From: Candidatus Planktophila sp.
Lineage (GTDB): Bacteria; Actinomycetota; Actinomycetes; Nanopelagicales; Nanopelagicaceae
Direction of reading: 5' to 3'
Assembly: GCA_030681675.1 (NCBI GenBank)
Contig: JAUXRP010000015.1
Location: 223,478 to 287,477, forward strand
Length of the DNA: 64,000 bases
Positions 53,117-64,000 of the stretch are shown in pieces. The translations under genes were made by a program, and so were the position numbers. Numbering within the stretch: the first letter of the stretch is position 1; each line of letters starts with the position of its first letter. Below the pieces are notes generated by a model. It had not been told where the DNA came from, searched no databases, and saw only the letters and a program-made list of their open reading frames with translations.

Positions 53117-53902
53117 ATGAAGATTGCTGTCTGCATTAAGCAAGTCCCAGATTCATGGGCAGAGAAGAAGATGGTTGATGGATTACTAGATCGAGTACAT
53201 GTAGATGCAGTCCTCAATGATCTCGATGAGTACGCCATTGAAGAGGCGTTGCGTATCGCCGAAGCACATGGCGGTAACGATGAGGGCGGACCACATACCG
53301 TAACTGTGATTTCAATGGGTCCAGAGCGTGCAAGCGAATCAATTCGAAAGGCGCTCTCAATGGGGGCAAATGGTGCGATCTTAATTAGCGATTCCGCGCT
53401 TGCAGGAGCCGACGCGCTCATGACGTCGAAAGTTTTGTCTACCGCTATTTCACAGGGCGAGTTTGATCTTATTATCTGCGGAACAGAATCAACGGATGCG
53501 CGAATGAGTGTTGTACCAGCAATGATTGCCGAACGCCTTGGATGTGCTCAGCTTACTTTTGCCTCAGCGGTAACAGTCGACCCTTCGGTAAAAAGAGTGA
53601 CCATTACTCGCGTCACTGAAACTGGAGTTGAAGAGATGTACGGGGAGTTTCCAGTTGTTGTATCGGTAGTTGAAAAGATTAATGAACCACGTTACCCATC
53701 ATTTAAAGGCATCATGGCCGCAAAGAAAAAAACAATTGAAACGGTAAACATTGCAAGCCTTGGGATTTCAATTGAAAACCAATGGTCCGTCGTCGTTGAT
53801 GCATCACTTAGACCGGTTCGCGCCGCGGGTGTCATAATTACCGATGATGGTACCGCTGGAGATCAAATTGTTGCCTTTCTAGTAGAAAAAAAGCTGATAT
53901 GA
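53117..53902 (+). CDS. etfB: Electron transfer flavoprotein beta subunit
   Basis: Carries electrons from acyl-CoA and other dehydrogenases to ETF:quinone oxidoreductase, with AMP bound in this subunit. The 261-residue protein opens MKIAVCIKQVPDSWAEKKM and has LNDLDEYAIEEALRIAE, ICGTESTDARMSVVPAMIAERLG and the recognition loop EVVEKINEPRYPSFKGIMAAKKK-like segment. ATG 53117 is the family start. It overlaps etfA (ATGA). Confidence 0.95.
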   Translation: MKIAVCIKQVPDSWAEKKMVDGLLDRVHVDAVLNDLDEYAIEEALRIAEAHGGNDEGGPHTVTVISMGPERASESIRKALSMGANGAILISDSALAGADALMTSKVLSTAISQGEFDLIICGTESTDARMSVVPAMIAERLGCAQLTFASAVTVDPSVKRVTITRVTETGVEEMYGEFPVVVSVVEKINEPRYPSFKGIMAAKKKTIETVNIASLGISIENQWSVVVDASLRPVRAAGVIITDDGTAGDQIVAFLVEKKLI

Positions 53903-54852
53903 GCGATGTATTAATTCTCGCCGACTTTATCGGTGCAAAATTGAGTAGGACCACAGCCGAGCTTGCTACCGCCGCTGCACGAATTGCAGAGGTTACTGCA
54001 GTAGTACTTGCACCCGTTGGTAAAGGTTCTTCTTATTCAGCCGCAGTTTCTCACGGTCCAATTGCTAAAGTTTTGGTCGTGGAATCAGATAGTTTCGAAA
54101 CTCATGGGGTAGCAGCTTCGGCCGATGTTCTGAATCAAATAATTACAATGAAAGCCCCACGTGCAGTGTTAATTGCATCGCATGCATTTGGAAAAGAAGT
54201 CGCAGGTCGAGTAGCAGTAAAAAGTAACTCTGGAATAATTACCGATGCCGTCGACATTAGCGCCGAATTAATTGCCACCCAGCTGGTTTTTGGTGGCTCT
54301 ACTACAGTGCACTCCAAAATCTCTCACGGAGTACCAATTATTACTGTGCGCCCAAACTCCATCACTCCAGATATGCAAGAGGTTCATCCAATAATTGAAA
54401 CTCTCATAATGGAAATTGGGGATAATGCTAAAAAGAGTGTTGTTACTTCGGTGCAGCCACCCGAAGAAGGCGGACGTCCAGAGTTGACTGAAGCCGACAT
54501 CGTAGTTTCGGGTGGGCGTGGAACAAATGGAGATTTCTCCGCAGTAGAGGCATTTGCCGATTCACTAGGCGCGGCAGTTGGTGCATCACGTGCGGCGACA
54601 GATGCCGGTTGGTATCCACATTCTCACCAAGTTGGTCAGACTGGTAAGACGGTAAGTCCACAGTTATATGTCGCCTGCGGTATTTCCGGTGCGATTCAAC
54701 ATAGAGCTGGCATGCAAACTAGTAAAGCGATCCTTGTTATCAATAAAGATCCTGAGGCACCGATTTTCGAAATCGCCGATTTTGGCGTAGTTGGTGATCT
54801 CTTTTCGGTCTTACCAAAGGCCACGGAGGGCATTAACGCACGTAAAGCCTAG
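53899..54852 (+). CDS. etfA: Electron transfer flavoprotein alpha subunit
   Basis: FAD-binding partner of EtfB. The 317-residue protein has an N-terminal domain ([23 protein letters not shown]) and a C-terminal FAD domain with [47 protein letters not shown] and [20 protein letters not shown]. It is coupled to etfB by a 4-bp overlap. Its TAG stop is part of the -10 element of the next gene. Confidence 0.96.
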   Translation: MSDVLILADFIGAKLSRTTAELATAAARIAEVTAVVLAPVGKGSSYSAAVSHGPIAKVLVVESDSFETHGVAASADVLNQIITMKAPRAVLIASHAFGKEVAGRVAVKSNSGIITDAVDISAELIATQLVFGGSTTVHSKISHGVPIITVRPNSITPDMQEVHPIIETLIMEIGDNAKKSVVTSVQPPEEGGRPELTEADIVVSGGRGTNGDFSAVEAFADSLGAAVGASRAATDAGWYPHSHQVGQTGKTVSPQLYVACGISGAIQHRAGMQTSKAILVINKDPEAPIFEIADFGVVGDLFSVLPKATEGINARKA

Positions 54853-54855
54853 AAT
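54850..54855 (+). promoter_or_regulatory. -10 element of the cysteine desulfurase gene, leaderless
   Basis: TAGAAT (including the etfA stop codon), seven bases, ATG 54863. Confidence 0.4.
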
Positions 54856-54862
54856 TAGCCAC

Positions 54863-56004
54863 ATGCCATCGATTTACCTTGACCATGCAGCGACAACGCC
54901 AATTGATGCGCGCGCCCTTGCCGCCATGTCAGATCAGGCTGCGGCACTGGGTAATCCTTCAAGTCTGCACACGCATGGTCGCGCAACGAGAAAAACTTTA
55001 GAGGATGCGCGCGAAATTTTAGCTAAAGAGATTGGATGCCTGCCCAGCGAAATCATATTTACGGCATCAGGGACTGAGGCAAACAACATTGCTCTGAAAG
55101 GTCTGTATTGGGCTGGGCGAGTTAACGGGCGAAATATTGTTGTAATTTCAAGCATTGAGCATCATGCGATTTTAGATCCGGCTCATTGGCTGGCAACTCA
55201 CGAGGCGGCCGAAGTAATTGAGATTCCAGTCAATCACAACGGAACCATTGATTTAGAGTTTCTCTCGAATCTAGTCGATAAACGCGGTAACGAGATTGCC
55301 GTTATTTCTGTGATGCATTCTAATAACGAGACTGGCGTGCTCCAACCCATTTCGGATGTTGTTTCAATTGCCGGTGAAATTCCAGTCCATAGTGATGCCG
55401 TGCAGAGTTTTAAAAAAGTTCCACTCTCATTTTCTCAACTAGGTCTGACTGCAATGAGTTTGAGTGCGCACAAAATCAGTGGACCGCTAGGAATCGGTGC
55501 GCTAATTTTAAAACGCACTGTTGAAATTCCTTCGCTATTACACGGTGGCGGACAAGAGCGAGAGATTCGAAGCGGTACGTTCAACGCCCCTGGAATTGTG
55601 GGTTTTTCCACTGCGGCGGTTAGTGCCATTTACAACGCCTCTGTAGTCAGCGCACTAAGAGATCTCTTTATCTTGGCCGTTCAACGCTTATTTCCAGATG
55701 CAATCATTAATGGTCTTGCATCAGAGCGCTTACCAGGAATTGTGAACGTAACTTTTCCTGGGACTCAAAGCGATACGCTGCTTTTACTTATGGATGGAGA
55801 ACACATCTCCTGTTCCACTGGATCGGCATGTAGCGCTGGGGTGCATGAGGCCAGTCATGTTCTGCTTGCAATGGGACACAATGAAGCGTCAGCGCAGTCA
55901 TCGCTTCGCTTTTCATTTGGTGCAACGAGTACCGAACAGGACTGTGACTTTGTTGTGTCAGTACTTCCCGATGTAATTGCTCGGGGAAGGGCGGCACACT
56001 CACT

Positions 56005-56008
<4 letters not shown>
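54863..56008 (+). CDS. Cysteine desulfurase (IscS/NifS class)
   Basis: A PLP enzyme that takes sulfur from cysteine as enzyme persulfide. The 381-residue protein starts [11 protein letters not shown], has IEHHAIL, PLP-Lys204 (SAHKISG) and the active-site loop Cys323 (STGSACSAG). It is directly followed by mnmA with a 4-bp overlap, so its main role is probably sulfur supply for tRNA 2-thiouridine. No iscU, iscR or sufU gene is beside it. The in-frame upstream codons to 54791 lie inside etfA and are not used. Confidence 0.94.
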
Positions 56009-59099
<3,091 letters not shown>

Positions 59100-59105
59100 T
59101 AGGAT
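59100..59105 (+). promoter_or_regulatory. -10 element of the small membrane protein/nadD unit
   Basis: TAGGAT directly after the ligA stop, seven bases, ATG 59113. Confidence 0.4.
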
Positions 59106-59112
59106 TTGTGCC

Positions 59113-59235
59113 ATGATTAACCTCGCCGCAGAAAATCTTCGAGAATTACCAATGCCAGCTATTGCTTATGGTGTTGTAACTTTCGCAATACTCTCGATAT
59201 TTCTATATTTAGCGTTGCGCTTAGACCGGGATTAA
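59113..59235 (+). CDS. Small single-pass membrane protein, 40 residues
   Basis: A short frame with N-terminal polar part (MINLAAENLRELPMPA), one membrane helix (IAYGVVTFAILSIFLYLAL) and a charged RLDRD end. A protein of this size and shape, ending in a similar RxDRD, commonly precedes nadD in actinobacteria. Its stop is 1 bp before the nadD TTG, so translation of nadD is probably coupled to it. Function unknown. Confidence 0.7.
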   Translation: MINLAAENLRELPMPAIAYGVVTFAILSIFLYLALRLDRD

Positions 59236-59236
59236 T

Positions 59237-59785
59237 TTGTCCCGAGTAGGAATTTATGGCGGGACTTTCGATCCGATTCACAATGGTCATTTGAAGGTTA
59301 TTTCCCAACTTATTGAGAAGAAAATCATTGATCAATTGATCCTTGTTCCCGCCGGCCAACCATTGCTGAGAGAGCACAGCCCTATTGCATCTGGCTCGGA
59401 TCGACGAAAAATGTGCGAACTTGCAGTTTCAACACTTCCCACAAGCATTTCACAGCACATAGAAGTCAATCCCATTGAGATTCTGCGCGACGGTCCTAGT
59501 TATGCAATAGATACAGTTGAAGCGATCCGTAACGCGCATCCTGAAGATGAGATTTTTCTGATCATGGGTTCGGATGCATATTCAAAGATTGATCAGTGGC
59601 ATCGGGCCGATGAGCTTCATAAACTAACGTCGATTATCTGTATAAATCGGCCGGGTTTTGCTCAACACGGCATTGATATAGAAGCACTTGATGTCTCTGC
59701 CTCCGAAGTTCGCACAGGTTTGAGCGCAGATGTACCGGAAATCGTTGCCGCATTTATAAGCGAGAATAAGCTCTATGACAATTAG
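59237..59785 (+). CDS. nadD: Nicotinate-nucleotide adenylyltransferase
   Basis: Forms deamido-NAD from NaMN and ATP. The nucleotidyltransferase signature GIYGGTFDPIHNGHL is near the N-terminus, with GSDAYSKIDQW and a C-terminal SASEVRTG (ISSTxIR-like). 182 residues. The start is TTG 59237, required by the conserved N-terminus and placed right after the small gene's stop. It overlaps rsfS by 11 bp. Confidence 0.93.
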   Translation: MSRVGIYGGTFDPIHNGHLKVISQLIEKKIIDQLILVPAGQPLLREHSPIASGSDRRKMCELAVSTLPTSISQHIEVNPIEILRDGPSYAIDTVEAIRNAHPEDEIFLIMGSDAYSKIDQWHRADELHKLTSIICINRPGFAQHGIDIEALDVSASEVRTGLSADVPEIVAAFISENKLYDN

Positions 59786-60152
59786 CGCACGCACCCTCGA
59801 AATCACTCAAGTAGCTGCTGCTGCAATAGTTGAGAAAATCGGTACGGATCTCATCGCGATTGACTTATCTGATCAGTTAGTCCTCAGTGAAGTTTTCTTA
59901 ATTGCTACGGGACAAAATGTTGCTCAGGTCGATTCAATCGCCGACGAAGTTGAACGCCAGTTAATCGCAATCGGAGAAAAGCCTGCGCGTCGCGAAAAAG
60001 GTGCTGAGTGGATTCTCCTCGACTACTCAGATTTAGTTGTGCATATTCAGAGCACCGAACTTCGAAAATATTACATGCTCGATCGACTGTGGAATGATTG
60101 CCCAATAATTGAGTTAGATGCCGTGAAAGCCAGCGTAGTAAATGGCCGGTAA
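59775..60152 (+). CDS. rsfS: Ribosomal silencing factor RsfS
   Basis: Binds ribosomal protein uL14 and blocks subunit joining in starvation. The 125-residue protein has the Oligomerisation-domain family pattern: AIDLSDQLVLSEVFLIATGQN, ARREKGAEWILLDYSDLVVHI and YMLDRLW. It is between nadD and a histidine phosphatase gene, with overlaps on both sides, the usual actinobacterial order. Confidence 0.95.
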   Translation: MTISARTLEITQVAAAAIVEKIGTDLIAIDLSDQLVLSEVFLIATGQNVAQVDSIADEVERQLIAIGEKPARREKGAEWILLDYSDLVVHIQSTELRKYYMLDRLWNDCPIIELDAVKASVVNGR

Positions 60153-60792
60153 TCGCGTAGTTTTGTGGCGTCACGGACAGACCGATTGGAATATGGTCAA
60201 TCGCTTCCAAGGTCACTCCGATATTCCACTCAATGATGTTGGTCGCTATCAAGTCAAACATGCCGCTGAAATTTTGGCCGGCATGAATCCCACTGCAATT
60301 ATTTCGAGTGATTTAGGACGTGCGCGCGATACTGCTCAGGCGTTAGCAGATTTAGTCGGTCTTAGCGTCAGAACCGATGAAAACTTACGCGAAACAAATG
60401 GCGGCATGTGGGAGGGGAAAACAGGTGCGGAAAATCGCGCCGAAGATTTTCAAAACTTTATTCGTTGGATAGATGGCGATGATAATCCTGCTGGAACAAC
60501 TGGTGAAAAGCGCAGTGAAGTCGCCGATCGTGCCGTTGGAGTAATAAATAGAGAGCTCGAAGGAAAGAGCAATCAACTTTTAATTGTCGCCACTCATGGT
60601 GGTACTGCGCGCTGTGTTTTAGGTCAGCTTTTACAACTTCCACTTACGCACTGGGGTGTGATCGGTGGACTTTCAAATGCTTCATGGTCAATCCTTGAAC
60701 GCAATCCGCGTCAATGGAATTTAATGGAGCATAACGCCGGTTCAATTCCAGAGCCTGTCTATGGCGAAGAAAGCGGCGCGACTGCCCCGTAA
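60142..60792 (+). CDS. Histidine-phosphatase family protein (phosphoglycerate mutase-like)
   Basis: A 216-residue phosphatase with LWRHGQTDWN (catalytic His11), RARDTAQALADLV, LRETNGGMWEG and the second catalytic ATHGGTARC. In actinobacteria the gene after rsfS is often a broad phosphatase such as glucosyl-3-phosphoglycerate phosphatase (GpgP); that is possible here but not shown. It overlaps rsfS by 11 bp. Confidence 0.88.
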   Translation: MAGNRVVLWRHGQTDWNMVNRFQGHSDIPLNDVGRYQVKHAAEILAGMNPTAIISSDLGRARDTAQALADLVGLSVRTDENLRETNGGMWEGKTGAENRAEDFQNFIRWIDGDDNPAGTTGEKRSEVADRAVGVINRELEGKSNQLLIVATHGGTARCVLGQLLQLPLTHWGVIGGLSNASWSILERNPRQWNLMEHNAGSIPEPVYGEESGATAP

Positions 60793-60827
60793 TTCATGCG
60801 GTAAGGTTTGCATCTTCTCAATAAGTT

Positions 60828-60903
60828 GGGGCTGTGGCGCAGCTGGTAGCGCACCTGCATGGCATGCAGGGGGTCAGGGGTTCAAATCCCCTCAGCTCCA
60901 CCA
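60828..60903 (+). tRNA. tRNA-Ala (GGC)
   Basis: A 73-nt cloverleaf plus encoded CCA (60901-60903). The acceptor arm GGGGCTG pairs with CAGCTCC, with D arm GCGC/GCGC, anticodon stem CCTGC/GCAGG around ATGGCAT (anticodon GGC), T arm AGGGG/CCCCT, and discriminator A. It is unusual in this window in encoding CCA. Confidence 0.97.
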
Positions 60904-61017
60904 TGTGATGTCTCGAGGGCGAATTCATCTAAGTGTTGCAACGAGTAATTGAGTCCAAAGGTGTAGTTTTACAAACCCACCGAAGTTGCTGGATCCGAGA
61001 TGTAGATTGCAGGTTTA

Positions 61018-61467
61018 ATGATGCTTGAAAAACTGCCAATTGCAACAATTCTAAAATTATCTATTCTTGTTTTCTTCTTTTTTCTTATTGTGCTGCAAAC
61101 CTTGTCATTCCCAGGGCAATTTCGATATATGGCCGAAGTTAACCCGACAGATGCGCCACTTCGATGGCCCTTGACGGTTTTGTTTTTCTTATGGTTTCTG
61201 GCACTTGAATTTGTGCTCGTGTGTATTTGGAAACTCGTGTCAAAGGCAGAGAATGGAACATTCTTTACTTCTGAGACGGTTCCGATTTTGACCATAATAA
61301 TTCGAATAATTGCCATAGTTTGGGTTTCATTTTTTGCCTGGTTAATTGTAATTTTTGTAAATGCTGATGACCCTGGTTTTCCTCTTGTAAATTTAGTCTT
61401 CTTCGTATTTATAACTTTGGCTGGTCTTAGTGTCGTTGAATTTCGCAAAATTATGAGAGTCTGGTGA
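61018..61467 (+). CDS. DUF2975-type membrane protein
   Basis: A 149-residue protein with four membrane helices (about 10-30, 48-70, 85-110, 120-140). The central segment ENGTFFTSETVPILTIIIRI matches the DUF2975 pattern (NPF/..LR-like). Family members often pair with a small Cro/C1 regulator, but none is seen here. ATG 61018 or 61021 may be used. Function unknown. Confidence 0.65.
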   Translation: MMLEKLPIATILKLSILVFFFFLIVLQTLSFPGQFRYMAEVNPTDAPLRWPLTVLFFLWFLALEFVLVCIWKLVSKAENGTFFTSETVPILTIIIRIIAIVWVSFFAWLIVIFVNADDPGFPLVNLVFFVFITLAGLSVVEFRKIMRVW

Positions 61468-61561
61468 ACCATTGGGCATGAAATTCACTATCGCAATGGC
61501 AATTATTGTCTAAGTACCTAAGTAGGCTCTTTCTAAGAGTACTAAATCAACCTTTCTCATT

Positions 61562-61789
61562 TCAATCAAAGCTTTTGTTGCAGGAATTGTACTCGGCACA
61601 ACTATTACAACCACCTATCGTGCACGCACCCTTTATATCTGTTGGTTTGATTTCGCCATTATTAATTAACAGATCCACGCAGAGATCAACAATCCCTTCA
61701 TCAAAACCGGTTAATACTCTTATCTCTTTGCGAGTTGAAGCGCCCATTGAAAGGGCATCACGGACGCGATCTAATGCCTTCATGCTCAT
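61562..61789 (-). CDS. feoC: FeoC-like small winged-helix protein
   Basis: A 75-residue protein with an N-terminal winged helix (RVRDALSMGASTRKEIRVL) and a C-terminal cysteine cluster (CTIGGCNSCAEYNSC) of four or more cysteines fit for an Fe-S cluster, as in FeoC. It overlaps feoB (ATGA) as the last gene of feoABC. It may sense iron or oxygen and adjust FeoB stability. Confidence 0.82.
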   Translation of the reverse strand: MSMKALDRVRDALSMGASTRKEIRVLTGFDEGIVDLCVDLLINNGEIKPTDIKGACTIGGCNSCAEYNSCNKSFD

Positions 61790-63669
61790 ACAAAAAACCT
61801 ACCGATTTGGAAGATTGCAACTGCCAGAATCCAAGCAATAGCAAGTTGAAGTCCCACTCCAATTAGCGCCCACTTTGTACCAAACTCTTTTTTCTGCGCA
61901 CCAATTGTCGCAACACAAGGGGTGTATGCCGTGAGAAAGACTAGGAACGCCCAAATTGCAGGGAAAGTTGCACCACCACTAGATTTTTCGAAATCCCGCA
62001 TGAGCAATTTACCCAATGATTCGCGCTGAGTTTCATCACTTCCCGCATCTACGGCATAGTTCTGTGCCCAAGAAGAGATTACAACTTCTTTTGCAACAAA
62101 TCCTGTAACGAGCGCACCCGTGGTGTGCCAATCACCAAAACCAGCTGGTGCAAATATCGGTGAGATAGCTTTAGAGAGTGAACCATAAGCGCTCCTTTCC
62201 ACTGGAACTTCTCCAAATGAGTAGCCACTCGAGAATGGAATAGCCATCAGCGCCCAAACTGCAATAACTGTAATGATGACTATGCCACCTGCTTCTCGCA
62301 AGAATCCCTTCACTCGCAACCATGCATCTGAGACAATGAGCATTGACGTTGGAAGCTTGTAAGGTGGAAGTTCAATTAAAAGAGGTTCGCGAGGAGCATC
62401 TGTTGCAAATAAACTCTTAAATATAAAACTAAAACCGATGACAAGTGAGATTGAGATGAGGTACATCGCAAAGATTACGCTGCCAGCTTTGTTACTGAAG
62501 AAGATAGTTCCTACGAATACATAGACTGCAAGACGAGCCGAACAAGCTGTAAACGGCACAGCTAAACCTGCAATAAGGCGGTGCCGAGCATCACTTAATG
62601 CTCGAGTCGCACTAACTGCTGGCACATTGCAACCAAAGCCAACCAACATAGGCAAAATTGCACGCCCTGGTAAGCCAGCAAAGCGCATGATGCGATCAGC
62701 AACAACTGCTGCTCGAGCCATATATCCAGAGTCTTCCAAAAAGCTCAAGAAGAAAAACATCACTGACATTACCGGCAGGAAAGTAAGTAAGAGACCGACG
62801 CCAGCCAAGATGCCATTAACAACCAAGCCATTAATAATCGCATTGCTGCCTAATTGAGCGGAAACAAATGAGCCAAACTTCTGGTTTATTGCAATATCTA
62901 GCCAATCCTGCATCGGTGCAGCAAATGTTGTTGTGCCTTGAAAGACAAGCCATAAAATCGTCAGAAGTGCAAGTGGTCCAAGGATGGGCGATATAAAGAT
63001 GCGGTCAAATTTATCTGACAGAGATTTTTTGGCAACGTGCTTAGTAGTTACTGCTTGAGTAATTGAGTGAACCCAATCAACACGCTCTTCAATGGAGTTA
63101 AAGGAAATCAATACTGGGTTCTGTGAAAGACCTAAGTTCGCGGTAATTGCACTCTTTAGTTCTTCAATGCCTTCATTTTTGCGAGGATTAACTTTTACGA
63201 CTGGCAATCCTAGTTCAGCGCTTAACTTTTGCGTGGAGACATCAATGCCTCGTCGTTGGGCTACGTCATTCATTGAAAGAGCAACGAGAACTTTTTCTCC
63301 CTGTTCAATAAGTTCCGAAAGCAAGAAGAGGCAACGAGCCATACTTGCGCAGTCAATGATAAATAAAACGAGATCTGGCTTACCATTTTTAAGAATATCG
63401 ACGGCAAGAACTTCATCTGGTGAAACTGGATGAATCGAAGCGATGCCTGGTAAATCTAACAGGGTAAGGTCGTCTCCATTGATAGAAACTTCCGCGCTTC
63501 CCACCTCAACAGTCGTCGCTGGCCAATTTCCCATTTTGCGATGAACGCCGGAGATTCGTGTAAAGAGAGTTGACTTGCCGACGTTTGAGCGACCAACTAC
63601 CGCAACTACTGGATTCTTGCGATCTTCAAGAACTGAGCCATGAACTACGTTCTTGCACTCAGAGCACAA
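61786..63669 (-). CDS. feoB: Ferrous iron transport protein B
   Basis: A GTPase-coupled Fe(II) importer of 627 residues. The N-terminal G domain has G1 GRSNVGKST, TTVEVG, G3 DLPG and a G4-like SMND where Asn is normally first (NxxD). The membrane part carries the Gate motifs GCNVPAVSATRAL and TACSARLAVY. The protein begins with an extra CxxC (residues 2 and 5). TTG 63669 is the only start codon before the G domain and immediately follows the feoA stop, so translation is coupled to feoA. Confidence 0.93.
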   Translation of the reverse strand: MCSECKNVVHGSVLEDRKNPVVAVVGRSNVGKSTLFTRISGVHRKMGNWPATTVEVGSAEVSINGDDLTLLDLPGIASIHPVSPDEVLAVDILKNGKPDLVLFIIDCASMARCLFLLSELIEQGEKVLVALSMNDVAQRRGIDVSTQKLSAELGLPVVKVNPRKNEGIEELKSAITANLGLSQNPVLISFNSIEERVDWVHSITQAVTTKHVAKKSLSDKFDRIFISPILGPLALLTILWLVFQGTTTFAAPMQDWLDIAINQKFGSFVSAQLGSNAIINGLVVNGILAGVGLLLTFLPVMSVMFFFLSFLEDSGYMARAAVVADRIMRFAGLPGRAILPMLVGFGCNVPAVSATRALSDARHRLIAGLAVPFTACSARLAVYVFVGTIFFSNKAGSVIFAMYLISISLVIGFSFIFKSLFATDAPREPLLIELPPYKLPTSMLIVSDAWLRVKGFLREAGGIVIITVIAVWALMAIPFSSGYSFGEVPVERSAYGSLSKAISPIFAPAGFGDWHTTGALVTGFVAKEVVISSWAQNYAVDAGSDETQRESLGKLLMRDFEKSSGGATFPAIWAFLVFLTAYTPCVATIGAQKKEFGTKWALIGVGLQLAIAWILAVAIFQIGRFFV

Positions 63670-63891
63670 TTAGGCTTCCTCACGAACTTCAACGAGTTCA
63701 GCCAAACTCTTATGAAGGACAACGCGATGGTCTTCGACCCGAAACAGGATTCCTCCGCCAGTCGTTTTGCGAAGTTTCTGGATATGGACTCCTTTTCGGA
63801 TTCCCAAGGAGATTAAGCGAGTGCTCATGATATTGAGAGTGAGTCCGCTGACTATCGCCGACCTTTCGCTCTCGAGCTCAGATGCCTTCAC
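63670..63891 (-). CDS. feoA: Ferrous iron transport protein A
   Basis: A 73-residue SH3-like protein that supports FeoB: MKASELESERSAIV at the start, RLISLGIRKGVHIQ, GGGILFRVEDHRVVLHKSLAELVEV. GTG 63891 gives the usual family length and has TAGCCT 7 bp upstream. Longer frames from ATG 63957 or GTG 63975 would add residues not found in FeoA. First gene of feoABC; upstream sequence runs to the window edge. Confidence 0.85.
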   Translation of the reverse strand: MKASELESERSAIVSGLTLNIMSTRLISLGIRKGVHIQKLRKTTGGGILFRVEDHRVVLHKSLAELVEVREEA

Positions 63892-63898
63892 ACTGCAT

Positions 63899-63904
63899 AG
63901 GCTA
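63899..63904 (-). promoter_or_regulatory. -10 element of feoABC, leaderless
   Basis: On the minus strand TAGCCT, seven bases, GTG 63891. No clear Fur or DtxR palindrome surrounds it. Confidence 0.4.
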
Positions 63905-64000
63905 ATAGGTAGATTCCTAGATCGGTTCGCCAGGACTAAAGAGATATTGCTCACCATGAGCGTTGCGTATGTCACACCCCTAACTAAATCCTCACTGCGA

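Noticed and set aside
53101..53421. Longer N-terminus for GlgX (107 extra codons)
   Set aside because: It would read antisense to the etfB start and has no resemblance to GlgX; the family N-terminus begins at 53100.
63894..63925. Possible DtxR/IdeR or Fur box before feoA (AGGCTAATAGG)
   Set aside because: Only the central eight bases resemble the DtxR consensus; the outer arms do not match and there is no two-fold symmetry.

Overview
The window looks like a stretch of chromosome from a streamlined, moderately AT-rich actinobacterium. The best guess is a freshwater, acI/Nanopelagicales-like lineage. The evidence is gene order and family type: leuA(type 2)-recO-uppS-zur, glyS-dusB-dgt-dnaG, fabD-fabH-acpP-fabF with an accD and a DUF3145 gene, etfBA-desulfurase-mnmA-ligA, and nadD-rsfS-phosphatase. 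These are actinobacterial neighbourhoods, but the genes are unusually tightly packed (1-20 bp gaps, many 4-bp ATGA overlaps) and base composition is far below that of high-GC actinobacteria. The taxonomic call is inference; no marker gene could be searched.

Layout. 1-7.6 kb: cysteine synthesis (cysK partial, cysE), glutamine synthetase, a leuA gene behind a leucine-rich leader peptide, recO, uppS, and a Zur-type regulator with a ZIP metal transporter behind a perfect 21-bp Zur-like palindrome. 7.7-16.8 kb: ABM-fold protein, glyS, dusB, dgt, dnaG, tRNA-Asn, a DoxX-Rieske fusion, an HtrA-like protease and an ACT protein. 16.8-25.4 kb: a sugar and glycerol block with galT-galE-galK divergent from a GH36 alpha-galactosidase, then glpK and glpD. 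25.4-28.9 kb: secreted GH25 lysozyme, a small DnaX-tail-like protein, an orphan response regulator and a NAD(P)HX dehydratase. 29.0-31.1 kb: a sulfide:quinone oxidoreductase / DsrC-TusE / DsrE sulfur operon.

31.2-41 kb is the accessory part. It holds two inverted paralogous membrane proteins, a class I aldolase, tRNA-Met, and an operon of a cellulose-synthase-like glycosyltransferase with an STAS protein and an RsbW-like kinase, divergent from galU. Next to these lies a gene graveyard: 3' fragments of an aldolase and of the S51-peptidase/CysRS-tail gene joined head to head, a truncated SRPBCC gene and a 5' tRNA-Met fragment. 42-64 kb returns to core genes: M23 peptidase, cspA, an ABC exporter, type II fatty-acid synthesis, glgX, etfBA, the tRNA thiolation pair (desulfurase, mnmA), ligA, nadD, rsfS, tRNA-Ala and a feoABC iron-uptake operon at the right edge.

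The most interesting signals are: (1) the glycosyltransferase with an extra helical domain of about 150 residues between its catalytic motifs, encoded with an anti-sigma/anti-anti-sigma type pair, suggesting polysaccharide export controlled by partner switching; (2) a very regular TANNNT-N(5-9)-start arrangement in front of many genes, indicating widespread leaderless mRNAs, with two divergent gene pairs apparently sharing one symmetric TANNNTA element; (3) the compact sqr-dsrC/tusE-dsrE operon whose DsrC lacks the CysB residue; (4) the pseudogene and tRNA-fragment scars around 39-41 kb.
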